A stretch of DNA of 64,000 nt from Ypsolopha sequella. Taxonomy: Eukaryota; Arthropoda; Insecta; Lepidoptera; Ypsolophidae. Where the stretch lies: positions 27,170,069-27,234,068 of the forward strand of contig OW203993.1 of NCBI GenBank assembly GCA_934047225.1, read 5' to 3'. The translations under genes and the position numbers were made by a program. Shown one piece after another: positions 33,200-44,557 of this stretch. Under the pieces are notes generated by a model. It was given only the letters and a program-made list of their open reading frames with translations, was not told the origin of the DNA and did no database searches. Each line of letters begins with the position of its first letter. Position 1 is the first letter of the stretch.

Positions 33200-33552
33200 C
33201 CATAGCCCAATTGATAAAGCCAGCAGACAAAAAAAGCTTGTATCAAGACCATGATTATTTGGAAAAGACTGCAGAAGAGCAATATTTTAAATATCTTATT
33301 TTAAATAAAGAACAAATACAATAATTAGAAACTAAGATACAAACAAATAAGAGGAAATGGTTGAAAGAACGAAAAATGAGACTGCAAAGTTCTAATTTTG
33401 GAAAAATATGCAAGCAAAAAAGCAATAAGTTAAAATTGGCAAGAACTTTTTTAAAAATAAATAATCTGCAGAGTCTTGTCATAAAACATAGCAGGAAATA
33501 TGAGCCAACAGCCATAAAAAAAAAAATGAGAAAGTTACTGGCTCATCTGTGA
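33200..33552 (+). pseudogene. Second YqaJ-type nuclease fragment (N-terminal part)
   Basis: Reads DYLEKTAEEQYFKYLILNKE, then (after a stop) LETKIQTNKRKWLKERKMRL, QSSNFGKICKQKSN and HSRKYEPTAIKK. 'W..ER..RL..SNFGKIC' is the YqaJ domain start, as in the complete gene at 25235-29895 (WLNERRKRITASTFGKI). The spacing before it (YF..L...E) fits other insect YqaJ proteins that lack this transposase, so it is probably a different family member. The catalytic residues are not included. Confidence 0.55.
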
Positions 33553-34065
33553 TGATGTGTAGAATTATAATCTATCCAGAGGTCTAATTTCTAGGCAGCA
33601 CTCCTGATGCTATGGTAGGAAATGATGAATTACTTTAGGTGAAATGCCCATACACGGCAAGCAATGAGAAAATTACTGCAGAAAGCAGCTGAAGTGCCAC
33701 TCTCCGCCCCGAGTGCATCATCACGCGAAAAATCTTAAAAAATAGGAATAGTGACCCAATTTCAACGGGAAAAGAATCAGTGAGTGCCATTTATTGAGTG
33801 CCAGCCTGTGGAAGAGAAATTATCCCCAAAAAAGGTTTTTCTGGACTGCCCCACCCAACCCAAAAGGGAAGTAAAATGTTAGTTTTTTCCCAATAACTTT
33901 TAAATTAGATCGTGACCCAGAATTTTTTTTAGCTCTTTAGAAGCGTTTCATTAGCCCCTTTAATTTGATAATAAAGTTTTGAAAATCGGCCCAGGGTTTG
34001 GAAAACTGCGTACAAAAAAACAAAAACCACGTTTTTCATACAGAAAAGCCAAGAAAAATTTAGAA
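33553..34065. other. No gene recognised
   Basis: Unremarkable sequence with several stops per frame. CCCAATAACTTTTAAATTAG with ATCGTGACCCAGA near 33890-33920 may be an old repeat, but I cannot place it. Confidence 0.35.
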
Positions 34066-34168
34066 ATGCCATCGCCCGCAAGCGAGAGGTCCCGGGTTCG
34101 ATTCCCGGTTCAGAGCTCCTCACATCCAGATTTACTTTTCTTTCTGCGTTTCTATACTGCAATGATAT
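34066..34168 (+). repeat. 3' half of tRNA-bearing repeat
   Basis: CATCGCCCGCAAGCGAGAGG, TCCCGGGTTCGATTCCCGGT and TCAGAGCTCCTCACATCCAG run to the end TATACTGCAATGATA. The B-box is intact and the 5' half is missing. It abuts the Crypton-like relic. Confidence 0.85.
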
Positions 34169-34169
34169 A

Positions 34170-35290
34170 ATGTTAAGAAGTAGGAAAGCTATTTGCTCTA
34201 GAATGAGAGACTTGGCAACATTACTGTTAATTACTAGAAAAAAAGATAAAGAAATGAATACCTTAACGAGCATGATTGATCCTTCTAAATATGAAATATT
34301 TATAAGTGTGGTTAAATCCATGTGTGGATTTAACGAAGAAACTGAATTTGTCAAAGTAATTAGCATTCCCTCTCGAATACGGCCAGCTATCCTAGGTTGC
34401 ATAGATATTCTTTACACGCAAACAATAATGAGTGACCACTCATCTGCTTACAAAGATGCCTACAAGAAATTGTTGGAGGACTTCAAACAATTACTAGAAA
34501 TTAATTGGCAATGGGAGATCTCGTCTAACGCTGAAAAAACAAGAAAGAGGCTCAATATGACGAAAGATAATATCCTTCCATTGGATGAAGACATAGAAAC
34601 CGTAATTAAGAAAATCCACGATCTAGAATAGAAATATTCTTGCAAATTGAAAAAAGATATAAATGCTGTAAGCTACGAAGATTTGTGTGTAGTGACTATT
34701 GCACACATCATATTACTGGATCGTAAAAGAGCTGGAGATGCGGCCGAAGCAGAATTGACGTTCTACATTAACAGAAAGAATGAAGAATTGCCCAATACAA
34801 CCCTGCAGACTTCGACGTCAAAACAAAGGCAGTGTATTGACGAGTTGGAAGTGTTCCAAATACCAGGCAAAAGAACACGTTCAGTCCCCGTTATATTGAC
34901 AAAAGTAATGCGCGAAAACATTGATCTAATTGTGTCATGCCCACCAGTATTAAACATTCCACAAACCCATATTTGTTTGCTCGGCCTATGACAGCTGAAC
35001 CCTTCGACGGTGGAAAATGCCTCGACAAGATTAAAAAAATGTGTAATCTAAAGAAACCAGAAATGCTGACTTCAACTGGTATGAGACACCATATAGCTAC
35101 CATGTCCCAAATTCATGCGAAGCAGAACGATCACTACACAGAACAGTTAGCAGGATTTTTGGGTCATGATTTGGCAGTTCACTCCAAAAAGTATCGGTTA
35201 CCACATCAAATACTCCAAAAGGCAGTTGTGGTATCTAAACTAATGGAGTACGAAAATTCTGGACATAGGACAGAAAACAATTTGTATAAT
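34170..35290 (+). pseudogene. Tyrosine recombinase (Crypton-like) relic
   Basis: A helical N-terminal part (MRDLATLLLITRKKDKEMNT ...) leads to VTIAHIILLDRKRAGDAAEA, the place of the first catalytic Arg. IPGKRTRSVPVILT follows, then TSTGMRHHIATMSQ (Arg and His) and LAGFLGHDLAVHSKKYRLP (second His and nucleophilic Tyr). This is the R...HxxR...H...Y logic of phage-integrase-type enzymes, in a form I recall from invertebrate and fish Cryptons. Breaks: TAG at 34629-34631 and a frameshift near 34970-34985. The 5' edge coincides with the tRNA-bearing repeat. The enzyme would move DNA by strand exchange rather than by DDE chemistry. Confidence 0.6.
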
Positions 35291-35299
35291 AATAATTTG

Positions 35300-35960
35300 T
35301 ATAAGTTTTGTATGGACGTTTTTTCAATTGGTAATATAAGATCAGCCTGTAGCTGGCTAGAGATCTTGTTAATCTGGTTTTCCAATTGTGCAGGGGCTAA
35401 TAGCCGTGTATCTATGTGTCCTTGACTGATATCGGTAACTGTGTTGATTAAAGATTGTTGGATATTTCTGATGTTCGTTAAAATAATGGTTGCAGCGAGA
35501 GATGATGACGTAATATAATTTGCATTGTTGTTGTCAAGCCGTACTTTGTTTAATTCAGATGATACATTGAACAGATGATGTCTAATAAATGCAAATTGCT
35601 TATTCATAATATTCTCATTTCGCCGTAAAATGTTACTTTCAGAATCTAATATTATCGTTTGATTTTTCAGACTCTAGTATTATCGTTTGATTTTTAAAGA
35701 GGTTTTGAAGGTGATTTTCGTTGGTCGTAATTTTGTTGATATCGGATTCGTATTGCTCAGCGAATCTCTCGTCTAGCACTCCGGACAATGTGTTAGCGAT
35801 ATAGCCAACACCATTCACGAGGCCCCGTTTTCTTCTCGAATGAGTCCTCAGCAAAGAGTTGTAATGCTCAATCTCGCCAACTTCATGCTCCAACTGTAGT
35901 ATCACACTTTCATATTGAGAGTTGGTGCTAAATTCCTTGATATGATTTACGTATTGCTTG
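35300..35960 (-). pseudogene. Env-like fusion protein relic of an LTR retroelement
   Basis: On the minus strand a paired-helix region (LEHEVGEIEHYNSLL) is followed by a dibasic cleavage-type motif RRKR and a small hydrophobic Gly-rich segment, then heptad-like stretches. This is the order seen in insect errantivirus Env and the related baculovirus fusion proteins. A stop with a local duplication (TATTATCGTTTGATTTTT twice, 35650-35698) interrupts it, and it ends at about 35300 where the Crypton-like relic begins on the other strand. No signal peptide or membrane anchor remains, so it cannot make an envelope. Confidence 0.7.
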
Positions 35961-36000
35961 ATGTATTATTGTAATATATAACTAGCTTCCATTTATCTCT

Positions 36001-36880
36001 TATAATAATAATAATATAATAATAATTCTTTATTTTCGTAACAAAAATATTCTTAAAAAATTAGGTACAAGACTGATATATTGTAGTCTATGTCTTAGTA
36101 ATTATCTTAAGTACCCAGGGAGTTATCCTGTTCCCTAGTTTAGGTAATCCTGAATCTTAGGGTCACAGTGTCATATCCCCTCGACGAGATACAGACGAGA
36201 TACTGTAAAATATAATGTTTAGATCTATATATACATTTAACATGCATGCAAAAGAAATAAAATTAAAACTAACTATAAAATTAAAACTAACTTAAAAGGG
36301 CTAATTTAAAATGTTGGTTGTGTGTATGAGAGTATGGATGTGTTATAGTGGAATAGTGTTAGTGTGAGTAAGAGTGTGTTTGTGAAGAAATATGTGTAGT
36401 TTGTTGTCCTTTTGTGACAAATTTGCGGCACATCCTATTAACAAATTTTCAACAATTCTTCAGTTTTTCCATAGTTTAGTTGAAGTAGATAATCATGGAC
36501 TTTTTGTGAACACTCCCTTCTAGGTAGATTTATTAATGTCAGATTCTTACTGAGATTATTGTAAATAAAAGGAGCTAGAGAAGTGTAAAAATTTTTACCA
36601 AAACAAGTGCGTATTCTTGGTATCTCAAATATGCGGTCTTTTCTACGTTTAGCAATTTGCTTTAGTTTTATTGATTCAAAGTCTGCTGAAGAGTGTTGGA
36701 GAGTTATTATTGCCTTGATATACAATTGCCTTACAGTTAAAACAGCACACTCTTGGTATAGATCTTCTGTAGAATATCGCCGTGATTTGAACTTCATCAC
36801 CTTGAGTAGTTATAAATTGTAGGTTTGATATTTTACCCTTGACTGTCCTTGAGAGAGGTAATATTGTATGATGCACTATT
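36001..36880 (-). pseudogene. LINE 3' end: RT C-terminus and (TTA)n tail
   Basis: Minus-strand reading: VMKFKSRRYSTEDLYQECAV, LTVRQLYIKAIITLQH, FEIPRIRTCFGKNFYTSLAP, FIYNNLSKNL, ending before a 3' UTR of about 400 bp and a tail of AAT repeats at 36001-36035. The catalytic domain is absent (5' truncation near 36880). The clade cannot be fixed from this piece. Confidence 0.65.
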
Positions 36881-36909
36881 TTCTTGTTGAATACATAGTG
36901 ATAATAATG

Positions 36910-39640
36910 TCATGAATACATGGTAGAGGGAAAAGTAGATTGCTGCGGAGCTTGAGGAATTGCTGATGATGATGACGCAACATCAGATTGATTAAATGCT
37001 TGTTGTTGTCTTGCTTCGTCGGACTCGTTTGCAGGAAGGAGTTTTAACTTGTTAACTGGGCGTTTCAAAATATTGCCCTGAGTCTTTAACGTGACTACTC
37101 TGACATATCCATCTCTTCCTGGGTGTAGTTCCAGGACCCTTCCCAGGACAAATTTGCCCGGAGCCATCCTTAATGACTAACACATCGTCTACTTGCAGGT
37201 TTTTCAGTGGGGTTCTCCACTCGGACCTAATCTGCAGTTGCTGTAGATACTCAGATGACCAACTTTTCCAGAACTGCTTGTTCATTGCTTGCACAAGTTG
37301 CCATCGTTTTCCCAAATTAATTGATTCTGTGTCTGTTTGCGGTCTTGATAATAATGATCCTCCTACCAGAAAATGTCCAGGTGTAAGGCAATCGTCATCT
37401 GTGCTCTCCGTTAATGCGCATAACGGTCTTGAATTGAGACATGCTTCAACCTGACAGAGATGAGTGGTAAATTCTTCAAAGGTCAGTTTTTGTTCGCCTA
37501 AAACTCGCTTCAAATGTCGCTTCAGGCTCTTCACTGCTGATTCCCAAATCCCACCTGCATTACAGTGAGCAGGGCAATTGAAGTGCCAAACTATGTTCAT
37601 TTCTTAAATTTTGCTGAATAGGTCTTTATCTAGACTTTGATTGATTTCTTGCCGTGCCGTTATCAGAATACATGTGCAGTGGCGTAGCCCTACGTGCACG
37701 GAATCTGTGAAATGCTGCAACGCAGTACAACTTAGGTCGGATACGAGTTCTAAATGTACGGCTTTCGTGGCCAGACATACGAAAACAGCAACGTATCCTT
37801 TAATGTTCTAATGCCTCGTCCTTTGTTGGTTTTCAAGTGCACATGCCCCGTGAAGTCAACACCGCAATGTGTAAATGGCCTTGAACGTGTGACTCTTGGC
37901 TGTGGCAAATCAGCCACGATTTGTTGCTGTGTTTTTTCGCTGCTTGCTCGTCGACATACTACACATTGTCTTAACTGTCTTTTAACAGTACGGATACCGC
38001 TTATAATCCAAAATTTGTCTCTGATATAGGTGAGTGTAAGTTTTGGACCTCCGTGCAGTGTCGTCATATATGCTTGCCTAATAATCAACTCAATCAGTCG
38101 ACTATGGCTTGATAAAATGATTGGATGTTTAGCTGCGATGCTGATATTTGAGTGTTTGAGCCGACCGCCCACTCTCAAAATGCCTTGTTCATCTAGAAAC
38201 GGATTCAGGCATGCTAAATTGCTCTTTGTTTGTACACGCCCCTTTTTCATGATTCTATTTATATCTTCTTAAAACTCGTCAGTTTGATAGTGTTTTATAA
38301 TTAAATTGAACGCGTTGTTTATTTCTGTAGCACGCGACAATTAAGCTTTCGCTGCATTTTGCTTATCGGAAAAGTTTGTAATATACCGTGTCATACAAGC
38401 CATTACTTTTGCGACAAACGTAATTGAGCTGTGTTCATACATGAGCTGTTTAATGATAATCGGATTGAATTCCGATTTCTTGATTTCACCAGATGATGCT
38501 TCTGTTTGCTTGTTTGCGACGCCAACAATGGTCGTTTGTTTTTTGCTCTCTATGGTGGGTTCTGGGTACTTGATATCCGGAATGGGTTCATCATTGCATA
38601 GCCAGTCTGGTCCTTGCCACCACAGAGAACGCTCTGATAGTTGTTTGTAGTCAGTCCTCTGGAAGCACAGTCAGCTGCATTTTCTTCTGACCTAACGTGG
38701 TGACAGTTTGATGCTGGAATGATTTGTTTAATGTTCTGCACTCTGTTAGCTACAAATTGCTTCCATCTAGAGACATCTCCCTGTAACCAACCTAAGACTA
38801 TCATAGCGTCGGTCCATGCATATACTTTGCATTGCTCCATAGGTAGCGTCTCTATAACTTTCTTCATGAGCTGTGATAACAGATTTGCACTACAGAGCTC
38901 GGGGGGGAAACTTGTTTGTTTAAGGGCGCTAATTTTGTTTTAGCTGCCACCAGACTTGATTTAAGCTCGCCTTTATTATTCTTCGTTACTACATAGATAG
39001 TGCAAGCATAGCATTTTGGTGTCGCGTCACAGAAGCCGTGTAGTTGATATTGTTGACTAGTATTTCCATAATGTTCAAAACCTGGCTTCATAGGCAACCC
39101 GATAGTCTGTTTGTGGTTGCTTGATAAAAATCTTCGCAATATTGTTCCTGCTCATTCATGACAGATGATGTACTCTCAACATCCTCCATCTCAAAGAATC
39201 TTGATATCTCCGATAAATCATTTATAACAACACAGCAGTTGAAATTTTTCACGTATCCTGATAAAATCCATCCTAATTTAGTTTGCTGTGCTATTGGAGC
39301 CTGCGCTGGACCCTTGATCAGTCCACTCATAATAATGTCCGATTAAACGCTCGCGTCCAACAGTATGTCAATTGGCTTAGAGACATTATACTTCGGGTCT
39401 GCTAATTCGATATTCTGAAGATGATGCCATGTTTGTTTATTAAAACTCATAGTCGGTAAATTGTTATTTCTAACTTTTGATAATACTAGAGCTTGTGTGG
39501 TAAAATTATAATCTTCGTAAATGGATAGACATTCCATGGTTACCAAACCTTTGCTTTGCTTGGTTCCCGTACCAATGCCTGATACTGATGCGTGATAAGG
39601 ACTTCGCTTCAAACCTAACATCTGAGCCAAAACTACAATT
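36910..39640 (-). pseudogene. BEL/Pao pol relic lacking most of the RT
   Basis: Minus-strand blocks in order: aspartic protease-like DUF1758 (HHLQNIELADPKYNVSKPID, ILLDASV), TKLGWILSGYV before the RT, then the RNase H/peptidase A17 region (YGNTSQQYQLHGFCDA, VYAWTDAMIVLGWLQG, SEENAADCASRGL), the integrase zinc region (HGGPKLTLTYIRDKFWI, CVVCRR), the integrase core start (FTHCGVDFTGHV), a later core block (GGIWESAVKSLKRHLKRVLG) and the DUF5641 tail (VDDVLVIKDG, YVRVVTLKTQGNILKRPVNK). The catalytic RT is missing between about 39130 and 39150. Frames break at least six times. LTRs were not found. Confidence 0.88.
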
Positions 39641-41065
39641 TTCGTTTCTCTGTCTGTCTTTCTGTGTCTCTGTCCGTCTTACTGTCTCTCTGTTCCGTTT
39701 TAAATTTAGAACCACTCAACAGATTTGGATGCGCTTTCTTCATTATTACAGTAAAATAAAGGCTATAAGAGTATTGATAAAAAAAACATCAAGCTAAAAA
39801 CGGGGCAAAGATTGAATAATCGCGAACGGGCCCGCGAGCGAAAGGCTAGTCTATCTATACTAGTAATATTATTAAAAAGGTCGTTTCTATATTGAATATT
39901 TTAGTAACATTATAAATGAAATGGGTTGTTTACTTGTTGTACCTTCTGCCTCTCTCAAAATATAAACTACTTGTTTCCGCAGGGGAGGGGGGACCCCCTG
40001 AACCCCTCCCCCCCTGCGAAAACAAGTAGTTTTTTTTATTATTGGCCAAGATAATTGGACACCTCATACAAGTATTATTATTCCTAGACTATGGTCTAAT
40101 TATCGTGGTCATATAAATAATATATCTGTCTAATGAACCTATCAATATATAATAATAGTTACGAACATAAATGTCTTATGTCTTAATATTTACTGAAGTA
40201 CCTTTTACAACACAAATTCAATTCGTCATCGGCAACGGCGCTGCGGGAAGTGCAGGCCCTTTGCCCTTGCGTAACAAAGCTCAGGTTTGTTTATTCTGTG
40301 GCTCAGGCACCCGTTTGAGCCGTAGCGGCTGAGGCTGGTCGCCGAACAACGGTAGGCGGGGCCGGCCCTCCCTCCGCGCTTTCGGCTTTTCATATACACT
40401 CTAGGGGTAGTAGCCACAAGACTGTATAGAGTCGGGTTGTGCTGAGTCGGCTTTTAAACATGACTTTTACAAAATAGCCGCCGGGTGCTTGGCAGTTGGC
40501 AGTCGATACGTTCCGTTTCACGTATTTTTATGGCATAATACCTTTTGGCAGCCCGTAGATTGAAGGAATTGCGTTTCATTTCGCGTAAATCTTTCAATGT
40601 TAATTTTAATCGTTATGAAATAAAACAGCGGCTCCGGCAAAAAAAAAAACGCTAAAAGGGTTCAATTACAACCTAACTACCCCTTCTCATTTACAAAATA
40701 ATCAAAATCAGGTGTTCATCATCTATATCCAACCCTATTATACTGTAACTAGTTTTATCTATGTAAGTATGTACATTAAAATGTCGGAAGTATGCGTGAA
40801 AAAACAATGGTTCTGGCATAATAACAGCGTTGTACTCTACTGGCTGCAACACATGCTGAGTCAGGGCTTTTTATCCAGCACTTCATGTTTTGTTTTGTAC
40901 CTAAAATGTGTTTGAATTATTTTGTTGATAGTGCTGAGTAAATAAAGATTATATCTATCTATCTCTTTACCTATCTAAATCAATTTGTTTTGACCTAACA
41001 ATGACCAATCGACGCAGTTTTATTTTTACTTTGCAGCTCTCTAGCACAAAAACGCAGCGACGTAG
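39641..41065. other. Non-coding; GC-rich stretch, hairpin, (TATC)n
   Basis: The flank contains a CGAACGGGCCCGCGAGCGAA phrase at about 39820 and the hairpin listed below. A GC-rich stretch (40225-40450) has no supported frame. (TATC)n at 40955-40975 may be a LINE tail. I see no gene. Confidence 0.4.
39964..40032. repeat. Near-perfect hairpin, about 28-bp arms
   Basis: AAACTACTTGTTTCCGCAGG at the left and CCTGCGAAAACAAGTAGTTT at the right pair around a poly-G/poly-C core with a short loop (ACCCCCTGAA). The surrounding sequence is AT-rich. It may be a tiny inverted-repeat element or a small-RNA precursor-like fold. Confidence 0.8.
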
Positions 41066-42159
41066 GACCTTAAGTGACTGGACAAAATCGATTTGTTTTG
41101 ACCCACACTTTAATCCCTATTGATATGAAACATGGGCAAATATTTTGCTCGCCAGCTCCGTAACTATAAATAAATGAAAGTATACTTGCAGTTTTAGTTT
41201 TGCAGAAACCATCGAATGCCGTCTTATATCTCTGCTTCATTACAATAACGTTTTTGTAACACGATTTGTGATAGCCGTAATTCTGTACCGACTCGATTGT
41301 ACGATGAATATCACCATATTTCAAAATTTTTTAGTTTCGTCGAAAAAGTATCATAAAAAAGCACTTCTCAAAAGAGTCATTGTTAAAATCCAGCAGTGTT
41401 CCAACAGTGTCACACAGGAACCACATCTTCATTGTTGAAAAGCAATAAGTTCACCAGTAAAATAAATAACGTTATCCGGAATCAAGCTATTTGTAATTGA
41501 AAAATGGCGGCAAAAGCGCGCTTTTTTTTTTGTTGAAAATTTATCCTGAATACAAGACCTTTAGGCCATTTCAGAAATGGAGAAGTATCTCAAATCGACT
41601 GTTTTTTTTTGTTATTCCAAATGTTTTGAACCGATTTGAATGATTCGTTTTGAGATTGGCCATGATATGATGCAGGTCTAAAATGACAGCATACCACCCA
41701 AGATTTGCTTTGTGGGATGAGGATTTCTAATTCAAATAATTTATTTTGTAAAACAGGTATAAATAATACACCTTATAGTAAAACACACAATAGAAAACAC
41801 TTTCTACACGTCAGATTTAATCTTGAAAAAAACAGTATTTATTAAAATAATGAACGTACATGAACTAAATAAAAGGTATATTTAATTTATACAGTAATAA
41901 CAAGGTGAAATCCAATTAACCGACCGAACCCATACCGGAGACCCGGCCAGAGACCAGGGACAAGGTTCAATGATAATTTTGTTTAAAACAGTAAATAGTA
42001 CTTGACCTAAGTTAAGGCTGTTCAAGTTATATCTTGTCGTTCGGAAACATTTATACTGTGATGTTGGCGTTTCTGAACGAACCCCCGTGTGTCAAACTTG
42101 CTGCTGAAATGGTTGCGTAATAAAACAAGTAATATTCTGTAAAATATTCTTTTTAATGC
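41066..42159. other. Mostly non-coding
   Basis: A minus-strand open stretch (41324-41070) has HRTIESVQNYGYHKSCYKNV, resembling a Cys/His motif in some transposon proteins, but it is too short to name. ACAAGGTTCAATGAT near 41965 also occurs at about 57922, suggesting a shared LTR fragment. Confidence 0.35.
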
Positions 42160-43165
42160 ATGGACGCCTATCTAAGACCAGCACAACAAAGATTATGGGC
42201 TAATTTTAAGTGCGAGTCAAGTGTAAAAAGTGGAAATATTCAACACTTACCCCAGTTACGGGCGGATAATTACACGGCGTGGAAATTACGAGTTGAAGCT
42301 CTTCTCGACGACAAACAGGTGCTGGAAGTACTAAAATGTGGCCTGAAAGACATAAATAGCAGCATAGACTTAAAAAAACAGAATGCTACTGCGAAATCTA
42401 CAATAATTCAATGCATGGCAGACAAATACCTAACCCACATTCAGGACTATGTAACAGCAAAGGAAATGTTTGGAAAGCTGGACAGTATTTTCCAGAGAAA
42501 GAGTGTATTCTCAAAATTAATATTAAAAAGAAAGCTCATAAGCTTGAAATTGCAGAGAAATGTAAAATTGGAGGATTATTTTCAACAATCCGACCAAATT
42601 GTTAGAGAGATTGAGGCGTTGGATACAAACATGACCCCAAAAGACAAAAATTGTCACTTGTTACCATCATTAAATGAAAACTATGAATATGTAATCACAG
42701 CGATTGAAACGCTCAACACGGATATAAACCTAGAATTTGTGAAGTCAAGACTATTAGACGAAGAGGCCAAAATTAAGCAAAGAAGTACTAGTGAAGTTTC
42801 ATTTAGAGCGAACACAGAACAATATAACCATAGAAATAAAAGTCGTGGAAGGACATCCAATAATAATCATAACAACAGAACTAGAGGTGGACTTTTCATA
42901 AGAAGACGCGGACGTGGCCGTTTTCAAGGCAATCATAATTATAGAGAGCGACCTGATACAAACAAATTTGGATTTATTGCAATGAGTGCAACTATCAATC
43001 ATAACGAAATTAACCTGTTTATTTTGGATTCAAGGGTGACCAATCATATGGTACAGCCAGAGTTAGAGAAATATATGACTAGAGTACAAAAGTTGAAACA
43101 TCCAGTTGAGATACGTGTTGGCAATGGAGAAAAATTATTTGCCTACACAGAATACAGAATAATAA
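42160..43165 (+). pseudogene. Copia-type gag and protease start
   Basis: A long open frame: LPQLRADNYTAWKLRVEALL, then MADKYLTHIQDYVTAKEMFG, KLDSIFQRKSVFSKLILKRK, FQQSDQIVREIEALD and SLNENYEYVITAIETL, the Copia gag (UBN2-like) order. An Arg/Asn-rich stretch follows, without a CCHC knuckle. The protease begins NLFILDSRVTNHMVQ: the DSG catalytic triplet is DSR, so the protease would be inactive. The frame runs into an unrelated LINE 3' end at about 43165. No integrase or RT. Confidence 0.8.
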
Positions 43166-43800
43166 AAGGCAAGGGCGGACTTATTCCTTAAAGAAATTTC
43201 TTCCAGTCAACCGATGGTGTGGAGAAAGAAAAAAAAATTACAAGTATCATATTTGTGCAAAAAGAAAAATAATCTTCTTCAAGCCTAATATTTTAATATA
43301 ATACACTACATACATACTAATACATACACAAATACATAAATACATACATACAAATAAAGTAGCATAGTCAGTCTAGTCAGAAAGATGAAAGGTAATAATT
43401 TTTCAGGTTAAATCTAAAAGAGGACACAGAAGGAAGATTTCTGAGGGTTTGCGGAAGTTCATTCCAAAGCCGAACTGCATTGACCGTAAACTATTTAGAA
43501 AAACGATCAGTGGTGTGCGCAGGCATCGCCAGATCGATATAATGACAAAACCGAAGCGCTCTGTTGCTGCGATTAGTGCGTAGGAAAAATCTTTTTTTTA
43601 AATAATTAGGGTAAACAGGATTATGGAGAACATTATATAACAGGGAAAGAATGTGTACGTTCCTGCGAAGACGAATAGGAATGTAGGAATAGGAAGACGA
43701 AATGGCTGCTGCGCGAGTGTTGAAGAACTTGTTTTGTTTGTACTGCGAATATTTGGCTGCTGGAGTTTTTGTTTGCCCGTACAAAAACTTATACCACTTT
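43166..43800 (-). pseudogene. LINE 3' end: RT C-terminus and 3' UTR stem-loop
   Basis: Minus strand: IPIRLRRNVHILSLLYNVLH, FFLRTNRSNRALRFCHYIDL, then a stop and FTVNAVRLWNELPQTLRNLP. After an AT-rich 3' UTR with TACATACA repeats it ends in CTGGAAGAAATTTCTTTAAG, then GAATAAGTCCGCCCTTG (43168-43210), the same stem-loop as at 7497. It was inserted into the Copia relic. Confidence 0.75.
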
Positions 43801-44230
43801 TTCAGTCGGTAGTGTTAATTGTTAAACGGCTATTTTCACACAGTGTGTTTATTTTTCTCCATTATATTGCCATAGAATTTTGTTGATGTTTCTTGACCTT
43901 GATCATGACGAATAACGCTGATGAATGCATTCCGCTAATCCGCTGAGTGCTGCGTCGATAGTTACCGTGACCGTGCTGCTGTATTTTTGTTGAATTGCAT
44001 TTTTGCTGTGTCATGATGCAGGCGATGCAGTCAATTTGTATTGCGCCGTGCATCCGGGGTGAGGTGGTGGCGGGTTACAGACGATGCAGTCAATTAGTAT
44101 AGCGCCGTGCGCCCGGGGTGAGGTGGTGGTGGGTTCCCGGTGATTACGTCCAGTTCAAGTTGGGTGTCGCCGTGCGCCAGGGGATCACGCCGGGTCCCCA
44201 GCGATAATGTTCCAGTCGGGGTCACCAATT
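43801..44230 (-). mobile_element. LTR-retroelement leader with primer binding site and tandem duplication
   Basis: Directly after the LTR (minus strand) comes AATTGGTGACCCCGACTGGA, a primer-binding-site-like sequence. The leader contains an imperfect tandem duplication (GATGCAGTCAATT, GTAT, GCGCCGTGC, CCGGGGTGAGGTGGTGG at about 44022-44080 and 44081-44140). A short open frame (44053-43862) is probably the start of gag. The body is missing. Confidence 0.55.
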
Positions 44231-44364
44231 TGGGGGCGGTATAAAATAATAAGTATGTAATATTTATTGACGAAAGATGAATCCTTATTTATACTTGATT
44301 ATACGTGATTATTCATATCTAAAAGGAATGCGGCAAACGTGTAGACGTGCCGCCATAGTTAACA
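44231..44364 (-). mobile_element. Putative short LTR
   Basis: Minus strand: TGTTAACTATGGCGGCACGT ... ATACCGCCCCCA, ending just before the primer binding site. It contains TATAAATAAGG (promoter-like) and AATAAA. The 5' edge is inferred from TG; no second copy is present. Confidence 0.5.
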
Positions 44365-44557
44365 AAATAAAGTAAACAATAAAAAAATTCATAACCTATA
44401 ACATAATTACATTTAAATTTGAACAAATCTTGAAAATTTACTCGATAATAATTCAAAATTGAAAAATAATGTTTGGACTTATAATTAATTATATAATGCA
44501 GGAATTTGGTTGACGTATTGTTCAGTCTTCATTTTTTTATTTTCTTGGTCATATAAC
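44365..44557. other. Non-coding, AT-rich
   Basis: I recognise nothing. Confidence 0.35.

Noticed and set aside
33929..34402. 157-codon minus-strand frame
   Set aside because: It runs antisense through the tRNA-bearing repeat and the Crypton-like relic; no family match in its own frame.
43844..43850. CACAGTG as the left end of the Transib element
   Set aside because: No nonamer at 23 nt, the flank does not match GCGGC, and unrelated relics lie between.
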